This document shows, piece after piece, positions 42,918-53,332 of a stretch of DNA of 64,000 nucleotides. The DNA is taken from contig NZ_QZEY01000003.1 in NCBI RefSeq assembly GCF_003594875.1, forward strand, positions 62,001 to 126,000, given 5' to 3'. The notes under the pieces were generated by a model. The model was not told the DNA's origin. It was given only the letters and a program-made list of their open reading frames with translations, and did not search any database. The DNA is from Bailinhaonella thermotolerans. GTDB lineage: Bacteria > Actinomycetota > Actinomycetes > Streptosporangiales > Streptosporangiaceae. The first letter of the stretch is position 1. Every line of letters starts with the position of its first letter. Both the position numbers and the translations under genes were made by a program.

Positions 42918-44358
42918 GGAGCGGGGAGAGGGCGTCGAGGGCGGCGAGCTGGTCGGCGAACCAGCGGCGCGGAGGGAGCGCGGTGGCGGCGACGGCGAGC
43001 TTGCGGCAGCGGAACTCGCGCTCCTCGGCGGGCATGGCGAGCGCCGCGTGCAGCGCCTCGGCCGTGCCCGAGACGTCGTAGGGGTTGACCAGGAGCGAGT
43101 CGCGGGCCAGCTCGTCGGCGGCGCCGGCCTCGCGGGACAGGACCAGGGCGCAGCCGCGCTCGGACAGCACCGGGCCCTCCTTGGCGACCAGGTTCATGCC
43201 GTCGCGGATGGGGTTGACCAGCAGCACGTCGGCCAGCCGGTACGCCGCGAGCGACCTGGGGTAGTCGTCGTGCACGTTGAGGATCAGCGGGTCCCAGTCC
43301 TCGGTGGCGAACTCGTCCTCGATCTCCTTCGCGCAGCGCTGCACCGCCGCGGTGTACTCCCGGTACTCCGGCAGGTCGTGCCGCGACGGGTAGGCGAACG
43401 CCACGTGCACGACCCGCCCGTGCCACTCCGGATGCGCGGTCAGGAACTCCTGGTAGGCCAGCAGCCCGCGGACGATGTTCTTCGACAGTTCGGTGCGGTC
43501 GATGCGCACGATCAGCCGGCGGTCGCCCACCTTGTCGCGCAGCGCCCGCAGGTGCGCCTCCACGTCCGCCTCGCGCGCCCGGGCCCGCATCGCCTCGCCG
43601 TCCACGCCCAGGCTGTGCACCCCGATCCGGGTCGTGCGCCCCTCGTGGGTCACCGTACGGCTCGCGCGGTCGACCTCGGCGCCGAGCAGGGCCTCGCAGC
43701 AGTCCATGAACGCGCCGGCCCAGCGCGCGGTGAGGAACCCGGCGTGGTCCGCGCCCAGGATCCCGGTGAGGATCTCGGCGCTCACGTCGTCGGGGAGCAG
43801 GCTGAAGTACTCCGGCGGGGCCCACGGCGTGTGGGAGAAGTGCGCGACCCGCAGGCCGGGCCGCACGGCGCGCAGCATGCCCGGGACCAGCGTGAGGTGG
43901 TAGTCCTGCACGAGCACGCGCGCGTCGGCGGCGGCGTCCTTGGCCAGCGCCTCGGCGAAGGCCCGGTTGTAGGCGCGGTAGGACTCCCACTCGCGGCGGA
44001 AGCGCATGCCGAAGTTCGGGGAGTTCGGGGTGTCATAGAGCAGGTGGTTGACGAACCACAGCGTCGAGTTGGCGACCGCGTTGTAGGCGCGGTGGAACGT
44101 CGCCGCCGGGATGTCCAGCATGCGCACGGGCCCGGTGCCGTGCCCGGCCCGGTCCAGCCGCCCGCCCGGGGCCTGCGCCGCCGCGTCCCGGTCGGCCTCG
44201 GACAGCGCCGCGCACACCCAGAGGAAGTCCGTGTCGGCCGCCACCGAGGCCAGTCCCGACACCAGTCCGCCGCCCCCGCGCCGCATGGTCAGGTCCCCGC
44301 CCTCGGACAGGCTGAACGACACCGGACCCCGATTGGACGCCACCAGGATTGCGCTCAT
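42910..44358 (-). CDS. otsA: Trehalose-6-phosphate synthase
   Basis: 482 aa, GT20. Transfers glucose from a nucleotide sugar to glucose-6-phosphate. SAILVASNRGPVSFS replaces the usual N-loop. VQDYHLTLVPGMLR, FSHTPWAPPEYFSLLP, RIDRTELSKNIVRGL (sugar-nucleotide Arg/Lys region), and NPIRDGMNLVAKEGP with LSREAGAADEL are all present. Length typical. Convergent with the secreted-protein gene and divergent from the sigma-factor gene. Confidence 0.94.
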   Translation of the reverse strand: MSAILVASNRGPVSFSLSEGGDLTMRRGGGGLVSGLASVAADTDFLWVCAALSEADRDAAAQAPGGRLDRAGHGTGPVRMLDIPAATFHRAYNAVANSTLWFVNHLLYDTPNSPNFGMRFRREWESYRAYNRAFAEALAKDAAADARVLVQDYHLTLVPGMLRAVRPGLRVAHFSHTPWAPPEYFSLLPDDVSAEILTGILGADHAGFLTARWAGAFMDCCEALLGAEVDRASRTVTHEGRTTRIGVHSLGVDGEAMRARAREADVEAHLRALRDKVGDRRLIVRIDRTELSKNIVRGLLAYQEFLTAHPEWHGRVVHVAFAYPSRHDLPEYREYTAAVQRCAKEIEDEFATEDWDPLILNVHDDYPRSLAAYRLADVLLVNPIRDGMNLVAKEGPVLSERGCALVLSREAGAADELARDSLLVNPYDVSGTAEALHAALAMPAEEREFRCRKLAVAATALPPRRWFADQLAALDALSPLPR

Positions 44359-44418
44359 GCCGGAAGAGTAGAGGCTGCCGAGCCCGTCCGCCCCCGCGAG
44401 ATCAGCGCGTCACGGCCG

Positions 44419-44424
44419 TATGAT
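44419..44424 (+). promoter_or_regulatory. -10 element of the ECF sigma-factor gene
   Basis: TATGAT with no clear -35. It contains the upstream in-frame ATG (44420), which rules that codon out as the start and favours ATG 44462. Confidence 0.5.
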
Positions 44425-44461
44425 TGCGGTTCCACGTCACAGTCAAGGGTGCGGAAACCAC

Positions 44462-45022
44462 ATGGCATTCGACGAGCAGACCGAAGAGCTCGCGGTGCGC
44501 GCCGCCCGGGGCGACCACCAGGCCCTCGGCGAGTTGCTCCGCGACATCGAGCCCCACGTGCTGCGTCACTGCGCCCGGCTGCTGCCGTACCGCATGGACG
44601 CCGAGGAGGCGTGCCAGGACGTGCTCCTCGCGGTGGCGCGCAACATCTCCCGTTTCGAGGGCCGCTCCCGCTTCAGCACCTGGCTCCACATCGTGACGGC
44701 CAACTGCGCCCGCACCACCTACCGCACGCTCAAGCGGCGCAGCGTGGAGCAGGCCGGCGAACTCCCCGAGCTGCGCCCCGACCCCCGCCGCGTGAGCGTC
44801 ATCGCCGGCAGCCGCCTCGACCTCCTGGAGGCCCTGGAGGCCCTGGAGTCCGAGAAGCCCGAACTCGCCGAGGCCCTGGTCCTCCGCGACATCTGCCAGC
44901 TCGACTACAACGAGGTCGCCGCCCAGCTCTCCATCCCCCTGGGCACCGCCAAATCCCGCATCCACCAGGCCCGAAAGCAGATCCGAGCCGCCCTCGGCGA
45001 CGCCTACGCCTTCCGCGACTAG
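44462..45022 (+). CDS. ECF-family RNA polymerase sigma factor
   Basis: 186 aa. Region 2 (about 10-75: LGELLRDIEPHVLRHCARLLPYRMDAEEACQDVLLAVARNI...FSTWLHIVTANCART) and region 4 (about 125-180: ALVLRDICQLDYNEVAAQLSIPLGTAKSRIHQARKQI). No zinc anti-sigma gene is adjacent, and the protein has no extra C-terminal domain, so its signal is unknown. ATG 44462 is preferred over 44420 because the latter lies in the -10 element. Confidence 0.92.
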   Translation: MAFDEQTEELAVRAARGDHQALGELLRDIEPHVLRHCARLLPYRMDAEEACQDVLLAVARNISRFEGRSRFSTWLHIVTANCARTTYRTLKRRSVEQAGELPELRPDPRRVSVIAGSRLDLLEALEALESEKPELAEALVLRDICQLDYNEVAAQLSIPLGTAKSRIHQARKQIRAALGDAYAFRD

Positions 45023-45128
45023 CGGCGCCCGCCCCGGCCCGCCGTACGCCCGAGGGGTGTCTCAGGGGGTGGACGGGGGCGGCGGAGGGGGGAATGGTCC
45101 GCTAAAGTAACTTTCCACAACTTCATAT

Positions 45129-45271
45129 TGCTCATCCAGAGGGGTGGAGGGACCGGCCCTGCGAAGCCCCGGCAACCCTCCCGGTCATGACGGCTCGCGA
45201 CGTGCGAGGCCGGCCGGGACAGGTGCCAATTCCGGCCCGTGACCAAGGTGGTCGCAGGGCAAAGATGAGGA
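45129..45271 (+). promoter_or_regulatory. SAM-I-type riboswitch (S box)
   Basis: P1 is CTCATC (45131-45136) with GATGAG (45264-45269). The conserved core shows CAGAGGGGTGGAGGGA, CTGCGAAGCCCCGGCAACC, and AGGTGCCAATTCC, followed by a P4-like GACCAAGGTGGTC hairpin. The 3' P1 strand overlaps the thrC ribosome site (AGGAGAGAGG), so ligand binding probably blocks translation. SAM as ligand rests on the match to the class. Confidence 0.9.
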
Positions 45272-45287
45272 GAGAGGCCTCGCACCC

Positions 45288-46568
45288 ATGGCACTAGCCA
45301 ACCCCGCCGTCCAGCCCGCCGCCGCCGTCGCGCCCTTCGGATCCGCCGTCGGCCTCTCCTGCCGCGAATGCGGGCAGACGTACGACCTCGGCCCCAGCTA
45401 CGCCTGTCTGGAGTGTTTCGGGCCGCTTGAGGTGTCCTACGACTTCGGCGGCGTCTCCCGGGAGGCGATCGAGGCGGGCCCGGCCAACATCTGGCGGTAC
45501 CGCGACCTGCTGCCCGTGCCCGCCGACGTGGCGGACAAGCCGAACCTCGCGCCGGGGTGGACCCGGCTCGTGCGCGCCCGCAACCTCGGCAAGGAGCTGG
45601 GGCTGAGGTCGCTGCACGTCAAGGACGACTCGGGCAACCCCACGCACTCGTTCAAGGACCGCGTGGTGGCGATCGCGCTGGAGGCGGCGCGCACCTTCGG
45701 CTACACCACGCTCTCGTGCTCGTCCACGGGCAACCTCGCCGGCGCCGTCACGGCCGCCGCCGCCCGCGCCGGGCTCCGGGCCTGCGTGTTCATCCCCGCG
45801 GACCTGGAGCAGGCCAAGATCGTGATGGCCTCGGTCTACGGTGGCGACCTGGTCGGCATCGAGGGCTCGTACGACGAGGTCAACCGCTTCTGCTCGGAGC
45901 TCATCGGGGACCCGCTGGGCGAGGGCTGGGGCTTCGTCAACGTCAACCTGCGCACGTACTACGCCGAGGGCTCCAAGACCCTGGCGTACGAGATCGCCGA
46001 GCAGCTCGGGTGGCGGCTGCCGGACCAGATCGTCATCCCCGTGGCCTCCGGCTCCCAGCTCACGAAGATCGACAAGGGCTTCCGTGAGCTGATCAAGCTG
46101 GGGCTGGTCGAGGAGAAGCCGTACCGGATCTTCGCCGCCCAGGCCGCCGGGTGCGCGCCGGTCTCCAGCGCCTACAAGGCCGGGCACGAGGTGGTCCAGC
46201 CCGTCCGCCCCGACACGATCGCCAAGTCGCTCGCCATCGGCAACCCGGCCGACGGGCCGTACGTCCTGGACATCGTGCGCCGGACCGGCGGGGCGGTGGA
46301 GGACGTCACCGACGCCGAGGTGGTGGACGCGATGCGGCTGCTCGCCCGCACCGAGGGCATCTTCGCCGAGACCGCCGGCGGCGTGACCGTGGGCGTGCTC
46401 AGGAAGCTGACCGAGGCCGGCGTGCTCGACCCGGACGCCGAGACCGTCGTCCTCAACACCGGCGACGGCCTCAAGACGCTGGACGCGGTCGCCGAGTTCG
46501 CCAGGCCCACGGCCGTCATCCGGCCCTCCGTGGACGCGTTCCGCGCGGCCTTCGACGACCGGGGCTGA
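45288..46568 (+). CDS. thrC: Threonine synthase
   Basis: 426 aa. PLP enzyme converting O-phosphohomoserine to threonine. N-terminal zinc-ribbon-like cysteines C25xxC28...C40xxC43, PLP lysine Lys123 in GNPTHSFKDRV, CSSTGNLAGAVTAAAA for phosphate binding, and GDGLKT near the end. O-phosphohomoserine is at the threonine/methionine branch point. Control by a SAM riboswitch therefore links threonine synthesis to methionine status. ATG 45288 is in the right position relative to the riboswitch. Confidence 0.95.
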   Translation: MALANPAVQPAAAVAPFGSAVGLSCRECGQTYDLGPSYACLECFGPLEVSYDFGGVSREAIEAGPANIWRYRDLLPVPADVADKPNLAPGWTRLVRARNLGKELGLRSLHVKDDSGNPTHSFKDRVVAIALEAARTFGYTTLSCSSTGNLAGAVTAAAARAGLRACVFIPADLEQAKIVMASVYGGDLVGIEGSYDEVNRFCSELIGDPLGEGWGFVNVNLRTYYAEGSKTLAYEIAEQLGWRLPDQIVIPVASGSQLTKIDKGFRELIKLGLVEEKPYRIFAAQAAGCAPVSSAYKAGHEVVQPVRPDTIAKSLAIGNPADGPYVLDIVRRTGGAVEDVTDAEVVDAMRLLARTEGIFAETAGGVTVGVLRKLTEAGVLDPDAETVVLNTGDGLKTLDAVAEFARPTAVIRPSVDAFRAAFDDRG

Positions 46569-46590
46569 ACCGCCCGCGCCGTACGGCCGG

Positions 46591-46657
46591 CTGAGGCCTC
46601 CGCCGAGGCCGTCCGCCGAGGCCGTCCGCTGAGGCCGTGCGTTGAGGCCGTCCGCTG
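46591..46657. repeat. Tandem 14-bp GAGGCCGTCCGCY repeat
   Basis: Four to five imperfect units between thrC and the sulfur-carrier gene, followed by GC-rich hairpin-forming sequence (GGCGGCCCGGCGGACGGC). Confidence 0.6.
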
Positions 46658-46778
46658 CGGCGGCCCGGCGGACGGCCCGCCGGAAGGGCTTGCCGGACGG
46701 CCCGCCGGGCGGCCCGCGCCGCACGGCGGGGCGGGGGCGGCCCACCAGATCATGAGCAGTGAGCTTCGAGGAGAAACA

Positions 46779-47054
46779 ATGAGCACGGTAGTTCGCATTC
46801 CGACAATTCTGCGCACCTATACGGGAGGGGCCGCCGAGGTCCCCGGCGAGGGCGCGACGCTCCGTGAGGTGCTGGCGAAGCTCGACGCCGACTACCCAGG
46901 GATCGGCGCTCGTATTCTCGACGAGTCCGGAAAAATCCGACGTTTTGTCAATGTGTATGTCGGGGACGAGGACGTCCGGTTCGCCGACGGCCTGGACACG
47001 GCAACCCCTACGGGGTCGCAGATTTCGGTGATCCCGGCGGTCGCCGGCGGCTGA
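46779..47054 (+). CDS. cysO: MoaD/ThiS-like sulfur carrier, CysO-like
   Basis: 91 aa, beta-grasp ubiquitin-like fold ending in Gly-Gly (AVAGG), the site of thiocarboxylation. SIPTILR-type start (VVRIPTILRTYTGGAAEV), ARILDESGKIRRFVNVYVGDEDVRFADGLDT and ISVIPAVAGG closely resemble mycobacterial CysO, which supplies sulfur to CysM for cysteine synthesis. No cysM or mec homologue is adjacent. The start follows GAGGAGAAAC. Downstream of thrC by 210 bp, separated by repeats. Confidence 0.88.
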   Translation: MSTVVRIPTILRTYTGGAAEVPGEGATLREVLAKLDADYPGIGARILDESGKIRRFVNVYVGDEDVRFADGLDTATPTGSQISVIPAVAGG

Positions 47055-47168
47055 CCTCCTCCCCGCGGCTCGAATCTCGCTCCTGACCTGCGTAAAGGGT
47101 CAAGTCAGAGCAAACACCGGGGTGGTTGGGTCTGGTTCGGATCATCCGGGAGTTTGCGACAAGGTCTA

Positions 47169-47196
47169 TTGCGTCAAGGGGACGCCCAGGTATGGT
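47169..47196 (+). promoter_or_regulatory. Promoter of the cold-shock gene
   Basis: -35 TTGCGT (47169-47174), 16-nt spacer, -10 TATGGT (47191-47196). It predicts a leader of about 110 nt before the GTG, typical for cold-shock genes. Confidence 0.55.
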
Positions 47197-47315
47197 CGAT
47201 TGCGGTCGCCGTAGCTCGACCTGCGCAGCGAAGACCTGTGCGTGCGGGAGCGACGATCACGGGCCTGGCAGGAGCATGGGCTAGGTCCGGAGCCCAGCAA
47301 TGAGGAGTCAGTGAA

Positions 47316-47516
47316 GTGGCGCAGGGCACCGTCAAGTGGTTCAACGCGGACAAGGGCTACGGCTTCATCGCGGTCGACGGTGGTAAGGACGTGTTCGTCC
47401 ACTACTCCGCAATCCTGGCGGACGGCTACCGTTCGCTTGAGCAGGGTCAGCGGGTCGAGTTCGAGATCACCCAGGGTCAGAAGGGTCCCCAGGCGGAAGC
47501 GGTTCGCGCCGTCTGA
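47316..47516 (+). CDS. Cold-shock protein (CspA family)
   Basis: 66 aa, GTG start after GAGGAG. A single cold-shock domain with RNP1 KGYGFIAV and RNP2 [10 protein letters not shown] single-stranded nucleic-acid chaperone. Long leader and own terminator. The thrC, sulfur carrier, csp, groEL2 order recalls Streptomyces, with a kinase gene inserted before groEL2 here. Confidence 0.95.
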   Translation: MAQGTVKWFNADKGYGFIAVDGGKDVFVHYSAILADGYRSLEQGQRVEFEITQGQKGPQAEAVRAV

Positions 47517-47536
47517 GACCCGCGTCGCACACGCGT

Positions 47537-47575
47537 AGGGCCCGGTCCCGGTTCCCCCCGGGGCCGGGCCCTTCG
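47537..47575 (+). terminator. Terminator of the cold-shock gene
   Basis: AGGGCCCGG.CCCGG / CCGGGGCCGGGCCCT (47537-47571), 20 nt after the stop, followed by TTCGG. Confidence 0.75.
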
Positions 47576-47721
47576 GCGACCCGGGCCCGCCCCTCCGCCA
47601 GGCCGTACGGCGGGCCGCCGCGCTGCCGTACCGAAGGTCGGGATGCCCCGGCGGGGCGGGGGCGATATGCGGAATACTGGCTTCCCTTAATGTCCGGTGA
47701 ATTCGATCTGAGCGGGGGTCA

Positions 47722-49395
47722 GTGATCGAAAAGGGGACCGTGCTGGCCGGGCGCTACCGGCTGGACACGCGCGTCGGCGCCGGCGGCATGGGCGAGGTCT
47801 GGCGCGCCGAGGACCTGGTGCTGGGCCGTGTCGTCGCGGTCAAGCTGCTGCTGCCGCTGCTCACGGAGGACCAGGCGTTCAAGACGCGGTTCCACCACGA
47901 GGCCCGCGCGATGGCCGGGGTGCGCCATCCGGGCGTCGTGGCCGTGTACGACTACGGCGGCGACGAGATGCCCTACCTCGTCATGGAGTACGTCGAGGGC
48001 GAGTCGCTGAGCCGCGTCGTCGGCGACGGCGGGCCCATGGACCCGCGCCGCACCATGGAGATCGTCGCGCAGGCCGCCGACGCGTTGCAGGCCGCGCACG
48101 ATCGGGGGATCGTCCACCGCGACGTCAAGCCCGCCAACCTGATCGTGCGGCCGTCGGGCGGGGTCGTCCTGACCGACTTCGGGATCGCCAGGTCGCTGGA
48201 GGGCACGCGGCTCACGACGATGGGCATGGTCGTGGGCACCGCCGCGTACTGCTCGCCCGAGCAGATCACCGGCGGCGACATCACCCCGGTCGCCGACGTG
48301 TACTCCCTGGGCGTGCTGGCCTACGAGTGCCTGACCGGCCGGCTGCCGTTCAACGGCGAGAACCCGGTGCAGATCGCGCTCATGCACCTGCGCGAGGAGC
48401 CCCCGCCGCTGCCGGAGACGCTGCCCGCGCCCGTGCGCGAGGTCGTGGAGCGCGCCATGGCCAAGGCCCCTGAGGACCGGTACCCCTCAGCCGCCGAGAT
48501 GGCCTCGGCCGTCCGCGCCGCGCTCGCCTCGCCGCTCACCCGCTCCGCGCCCGCCGTGCCCGCCGGTCCGTCGCCCGCGCGCACCGCCGTCCTGACCGAC
48601 GCCGGGGAGGGCGGCCCGGCCACGGCCGCGATGCCCGTGCCGGCCGTACGGCCGGTGCCGCCGCCCCGCGACGGCGCGCAGGCCGACGCCGCTGCGGTAC
48701 GGCATGGGCAGGCTCCCTCGGCGGACCGGGACACCGATCCGCGGGACACCGCGCCCCGGAGCGCCGGAGGCGGGGACACCCGGCCCCAGGAGGCGGCGGA
48801 CCCCGGCGGCGCCCGGGCCGGCGTGGAGGCGCTGAAGGCCAAGCGACCCCAGAAGCGCGGCCGGGGCCCCAGGCCGCCGGCGATCCCCCCGGCGGCCGAG
48901 CCGATCCCCGCGCTCCCCCCGGCGCAGGCGCCGCCGCCCCGCGGCCGCGGCCGGGTCCTGCGGCTCGGCCTGATCGCGGTCGCCCTGGTGATCGCGGCGG
49001 TGAGCGTGACCGGCTTCCTCCTCAGCGCCTTCAGCGAGCGCGGAGGCGCGTCCGGAGGCGGCGGAGGCGGCGGAGGCAACACGCGGCACGTCGACAACGG
49101 CGGTGCGCCGGAGCTCCCGGTGGACGACCCCGACCCCCAGGTCGAGAGCGACGGGCGGCCCGAGCCGGCCCAGCCGGGCGAGGGCGAGTCCGGCGCGACG
49201 GCCGAGGCCACCCCCACGCCCCAGCCGCCCCAGACGGAGGCCCCGCCCGAGCCGGACCCCTCCTCCCCGCCGGAGGAGGAGCCCACCCCGTCCCCGCCCG
49301 CCCCTTCGCCGCCGCCCAGCCAGCAGCCGGAGGAGCCTTCGGAGGACGACCCGCCCGGCGCGGACCTCCCGTCGGTCGATCCCGCCCGCGGCTGA
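47722..49395 (+). CDS. Transmembrane Ser/Thr protein kinase (PknB-type)
   Basis: 557 aa, GTG start. The cytoplasmic Hanks-type domain (about 10-265) has VGAGGMGEVWRA, Lys41 in VAVKLL, catalytic Asp134 in HRDVKPANL, and DFG Asp152. A Pro/Ala-rich juxtamembrane linker runs from 270 to 410, followed by one membrane helix (about 415-437). The extracellular part is an acidic Pro/Glu-rich low-complexity tail (TPQPPQTEAPPEPDPSSPPEEEPTPSPP). No PASTA repeats are present, so muropeptide sensing of the PknB kind is not expected. Monocistronic, ending in a terminator. Confidence 0.94.
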   Translation: MIEKGTVLAGRYRLDTRVGAGGMGEVWRAEDLVLGRVVAVKLLLPLLTEDQAFKTRFHHEARAMAGVRHPGVVAVYDYGGDEMPYLVMEYVEGESLSRVVGDGGPMDPRRTMEIVAQAADALQAAHDRGIVHRDVKPANLIVRPSGGVVLTDFGIARSLEGTRLTTMGMVVGTAAYCSPEQITGGDITPVADVYSLGVLAYECLTGRLPFNGENPVQIALMHLREEPPPLPETLPAPVREVVERAMAKAPEDRYPSAAEMASAVRAALASPLTRSAPAVPAGPSPARTAVLTDAGEGGPATAAMPVPAVRPVPPPRDGAQADAAAVRHGQAPSADRDTDPRDTAPRSAGGGDTRPQEAADPGGARAGVEALKAKRPQKRGRGPRPPAIPPAAEPIPALPPAQAPPPRGRGRVLRLGLIAVALVIAAVSVTGFLLSAFSERGGASGGGGGGGGNTRHVDNGGAPELPVDDPDPQVESDGRPEPAQPGEGESGATAEATPTPQPPQTEAPPEPDPSSPPEEEPTPSPPAPSPPPSQQPEEPSEDDPPGADLPSVDPARG

Positions 49396-49417
49396 CCCTG
49401 CGGCTGACCCCGTCGAA

Positions 49418-49454
49418 GAGCCCGTCCCCGACGTATGGGGGCGGGCTCCATCTT
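49418..49454 (+). terminator. Terminator of the kinase gene
   Basis: GAGCCCGtCCCC (49418-49429) pairs with GGGGgCGGGCTC (49437-49448), followed by CATCTTT. Confidence 0.8.
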
Positions 49455-49495
49455 TCGGTATGCCCAGGGTGAAACCGCTGCTAGAAGGCTCCCCA

Positions 49496-49557
49496 CTTGC
49501 ACTCGAAGGGGTAGAGTGCTAAACAGTTCGTTGGCACTCTCATAGCGAGAGTGACAA
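49496..49557 (+). promoter_or_regulatory. groEL2 promoter with two CIRCE elements
   Basis: CIRCE 1, 49496-49522: CTTGCACTC-N9-GAGTGCTAA. CIRCE 2, 49531-49557: TTGGCACTC-N9-GAGTGACAA. The promoter reads -35 TTGCAC (49497-49502), 17-nt spacer, -10 TAAACA (49520-49525), so CIRCE 1 spans the promoter and CIRCE 2 covers +1. HrcA repression with heat-shock relief follows from the family. Confidence 0.95.
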
Positions 49558-49586
49558 ACCTGGGATCGAGGCGATGGGGCCTCTGA

Positions 49587-51317
<1,731 letters not shown>

Positions 51318-51343
51318 TCCGACAGCAGCCATACAGATCTCCT

Positions 51344-51382
51344 CGAAGAGGGCGCCCCCAGGTGCCGGGGCCGCCCTCTTCG
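51344..51382 (+). terminator. Terminator of groEL2
   Basis: Perfect 11-bp stem CGAAGAGGGCG/CGCCCTCTTCG (51344-51354 with 51372-51382), 27 nt after the stop. Confidence 0.82.
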
Positions 51383-51527
51383 CCGTTCCCGCCCCTGTTC
51401 TGCGCGCTTAACCCCGCGGCCACCCGCCGCGCCTACGCTCCCGTCCCGGACGCCCCATCCGCCGGGCGCGCGGCGGCCTGCCGTACGCCGGGGGACGGCG
51501 GCGGGCGGCGCCGTACGGGACGCGGGG

Positions 51528-53294
51528 GTGGCGGTGGCGACGGAGACGACCGGGACGGCGCACGATCCGCCCGGGGCCGGACCTGGCGGGTCCGGGACGG
51601 TCCGCGAGCGCCCGGGCGCCGCACCGGGCCGGGCCGGGGAGGGCCTGGCCGGGGAGCCGGGGAGGGGCGGGGAGCCGGGCGGGGCCGGGGGAACAGGGCG
51701 GCGCGGGGAGCCGGGCGAGCGGCGCGGGGGCGCGCTCGCGGCCTGGCTCGCGGTGGCGGCGCTGGTCGCGGGGGTGCTGGCGATGGCGGCCGCGGGACTG
51801 GCGGGGCCCTCGGCGGCCGTGCCCTCGCTCACCGTGCCGTCCTCGCCGCTGACCCAGCGGGACGTGCGCGACGCCGCCCGCTCGCCCGCCGAGGCCGCCG
51901 TGCTGCTGGAGCAGGCGGGGGACATCCCGGTCCGGCGTCCCCCGCAGCGGCCCCCGCGCGTCGAGCACGGGTCCCCCGGCGCGGGGCTGCCCGCCGTACG
52001 GCACGCGGCCGGGCTGGCGGCGCGCGCGCTGGGCGTGACGCGCGGCGAGCTGGTGACCGGCGTGCTCTGGGCGGGGCTGATCACCGGCACGGGCGGGCTC
52101 CTGCTGGGCCTGCGGGCCGTCCGGCGCGGCGCCCGGCCGCCCGGCCTGGTCGCCCTCGGGGTGGCCGGAGCCGTCTCGCTCGCGCTCGTGCCGCCGCTGG
52201 CCTCCACCGACCTCCTCGACTACGCGGTGTACGGCCGGATGGCGGCGCTCGGGCTCGACCCCGGCGCGCTCACCCCGGTCCACCTCATGGCCGGCGGGGA
52301 CCCGGTGGCGGCGTTCGCCTCCGTGCCCTGGCGCGCGCACCCCTCGGTGTACGGCCCCCTGGCCACGGCGACCCAGTGGCTCGCCGCCGAGCTGGGCGGC
52401 GGCTCCCTCCCGCGGACCGTCCTGCTGCTCAAGCTGACGTACACGGCGATGTTCCTGCTCACCGCCCTGGTCCTGGCCCGCCTCGCGCCCGGGCCGCGCG
52501 TCCACCTCCTGTGGACCGCCAACCCCCTCATGCTCTGGGCCGTCCCCGCTGGCGGCCACCTCGACGTCGCGGGCGCCCTCCTCCTCGTCCTCGCCCTCCT
52601 GGCGCTGTCCCGCCGCCGCGCGCCTGCCGCGGGCGCGCTGACCGCGGGCGGGCTGCTGGCGGGGGCGGTGGCGGTGAAGGCGACCTTCGGGCTGGCCGTG
52701 CCCGCGCTGGCGCTCGGGGCGCGCCGCCTCCGGCCGGGTGCGGCGGTGGCGCTCGTGGCCGGCGGGGGCGCGGCGGCGGCGTACCTCCTGGGCGCGCCGG
52801 GCGTGCCGGGGGCGCTCGCGGCGCGGTCGGGAGAGCCGACGACGGCGAGCGTGTGGTCGCTGCCGCCCGAGGGGTCGTACGGCGTCCCGGCGTTGATCGC
52901 GGCGCTCGCGCTGGCGGCGCTGCTCGCGTGGCGGCTGCCGCCCGCGGACCCCTCCGTACGGCTGGCGCTGGCGTTCGCGCTGGCCTTCCTGTGCACCGCC
53001 ACCGTCTACCGGCCGTGGTACGACGTGCTCGTCTTCCCGCTGCTCGGGCTCGTGCCCGCGTCCGCGTTCGACGGGCTCGTGGCCGTGCGGTCGCTCGTGG
53101 CCGCGCTGGCGTACGTCCCCGGCTGGGTGACCGCCGAGGCCGTGGTCCCGCCCGTCGTCCCGGAGGTCGTGATCCCGGCGCTGCTGGCCGCCCTCACCGC
53201 CGCCCTCGCGGCGCGCTGCCTGTGCCCGCCGTACGGGATGGGGGTTGTGGCGGTCCGGAGGGTTGGCGGGAGGGGCCGGCGGAGGGAGAAGTGA
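51528..53294 (+). CDS. GT-C type polyprenol-phosphate mannosyltransferase-like membrane protein
   Basis: 588 aa from GTG 51528; the start is uncertain because the first ~65 residues are Gly/Arg/Pro low complexity. About a dozen hydrophobic helices follow. The acidic loop PPLASTDLLDYAVYGRMAALGLDP corresponds to the catalytic Asp region of MptA/MptB-type alpha-1,6-mannosyltransferases, and TVYRPWYDVLVFPLLGLVPAS is a typical late loop. Acts at the membrane on a lipid-linked sugar. The acceptor is unknown. The next gene starts 38 nt after the stop and may be co-transcribed. Confidence 0.75.
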   Translation: MAVATETTGTAHDPPGAGPGGSGTVRERPGAAPGRAGEGLAGEPGRGGEPGGAGGTGRRGEPGERRGGALAAWLAVAALVAGVLAMAAAGLAGPSAAVPSLTVPSSPLTQRDVRDAARSPAEAAVLLEQAGDIPVRRPPQRPPRVEHGSPGAGLPAVRHAAGLAARALGVTRGELVTGVLWAGLITGTGGLLLGLRAVRRGARPPGLVALGVAGAVSLALVPPLASTDLLDYAVYGRMAALGLDPGALTPVHLMAGGDPVAAFASVPWRAHPSVYGPLATATQWLAAELGGGSLPRTVLLLKLTYTAMFLLTALVLARLAPGPRVHLLWTANPLMLWAVPAGGHLDVAGALLLVLALLALSRRRAPAAGALTAGGLLAGAVAVKATFGLAVPALALGARRLRPGAAVALVAGGGAAAAYLLGAPGVPGALAARSGEPTTASVWSLPPEGSYGVPALIAALALAALLAWRLPPADPSVRLALAFALAFLCTATVYRPWYDVLVFPLLGLVPASAFDGLVAVRSLVAALAYVPGWVTAEAVVPPVVPEVVIPALLAALTAALAARCLCPPYGMGVVAVRRVGGRGRRREK

Positions 53295-53332
53295 GGGGCT
53301 GCGCGGCTCAGCGCGGCACCGAGGAGGCGGGC

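Noticed and set aside
44420..44461. Longer start for the ECF sigma factor
   Set aside because: That ATG lies inside the TATGAT -10 hexamer and has no SD.
45294..46745. 483-codon minus-strand frame opposite thrC
   Set aside because: Shadow frame; thrC is complete on the plus strand with a riboswitch and PLP lysine.
51362..53332. Apparent 1388-codon fusion of an upstream segment to the 731-aa protein
   Set aside because: The first ~650 codons are the wrong frame of the GT-C gene (G/R/A low complexity). A strong SD and natural start occur at 53333.
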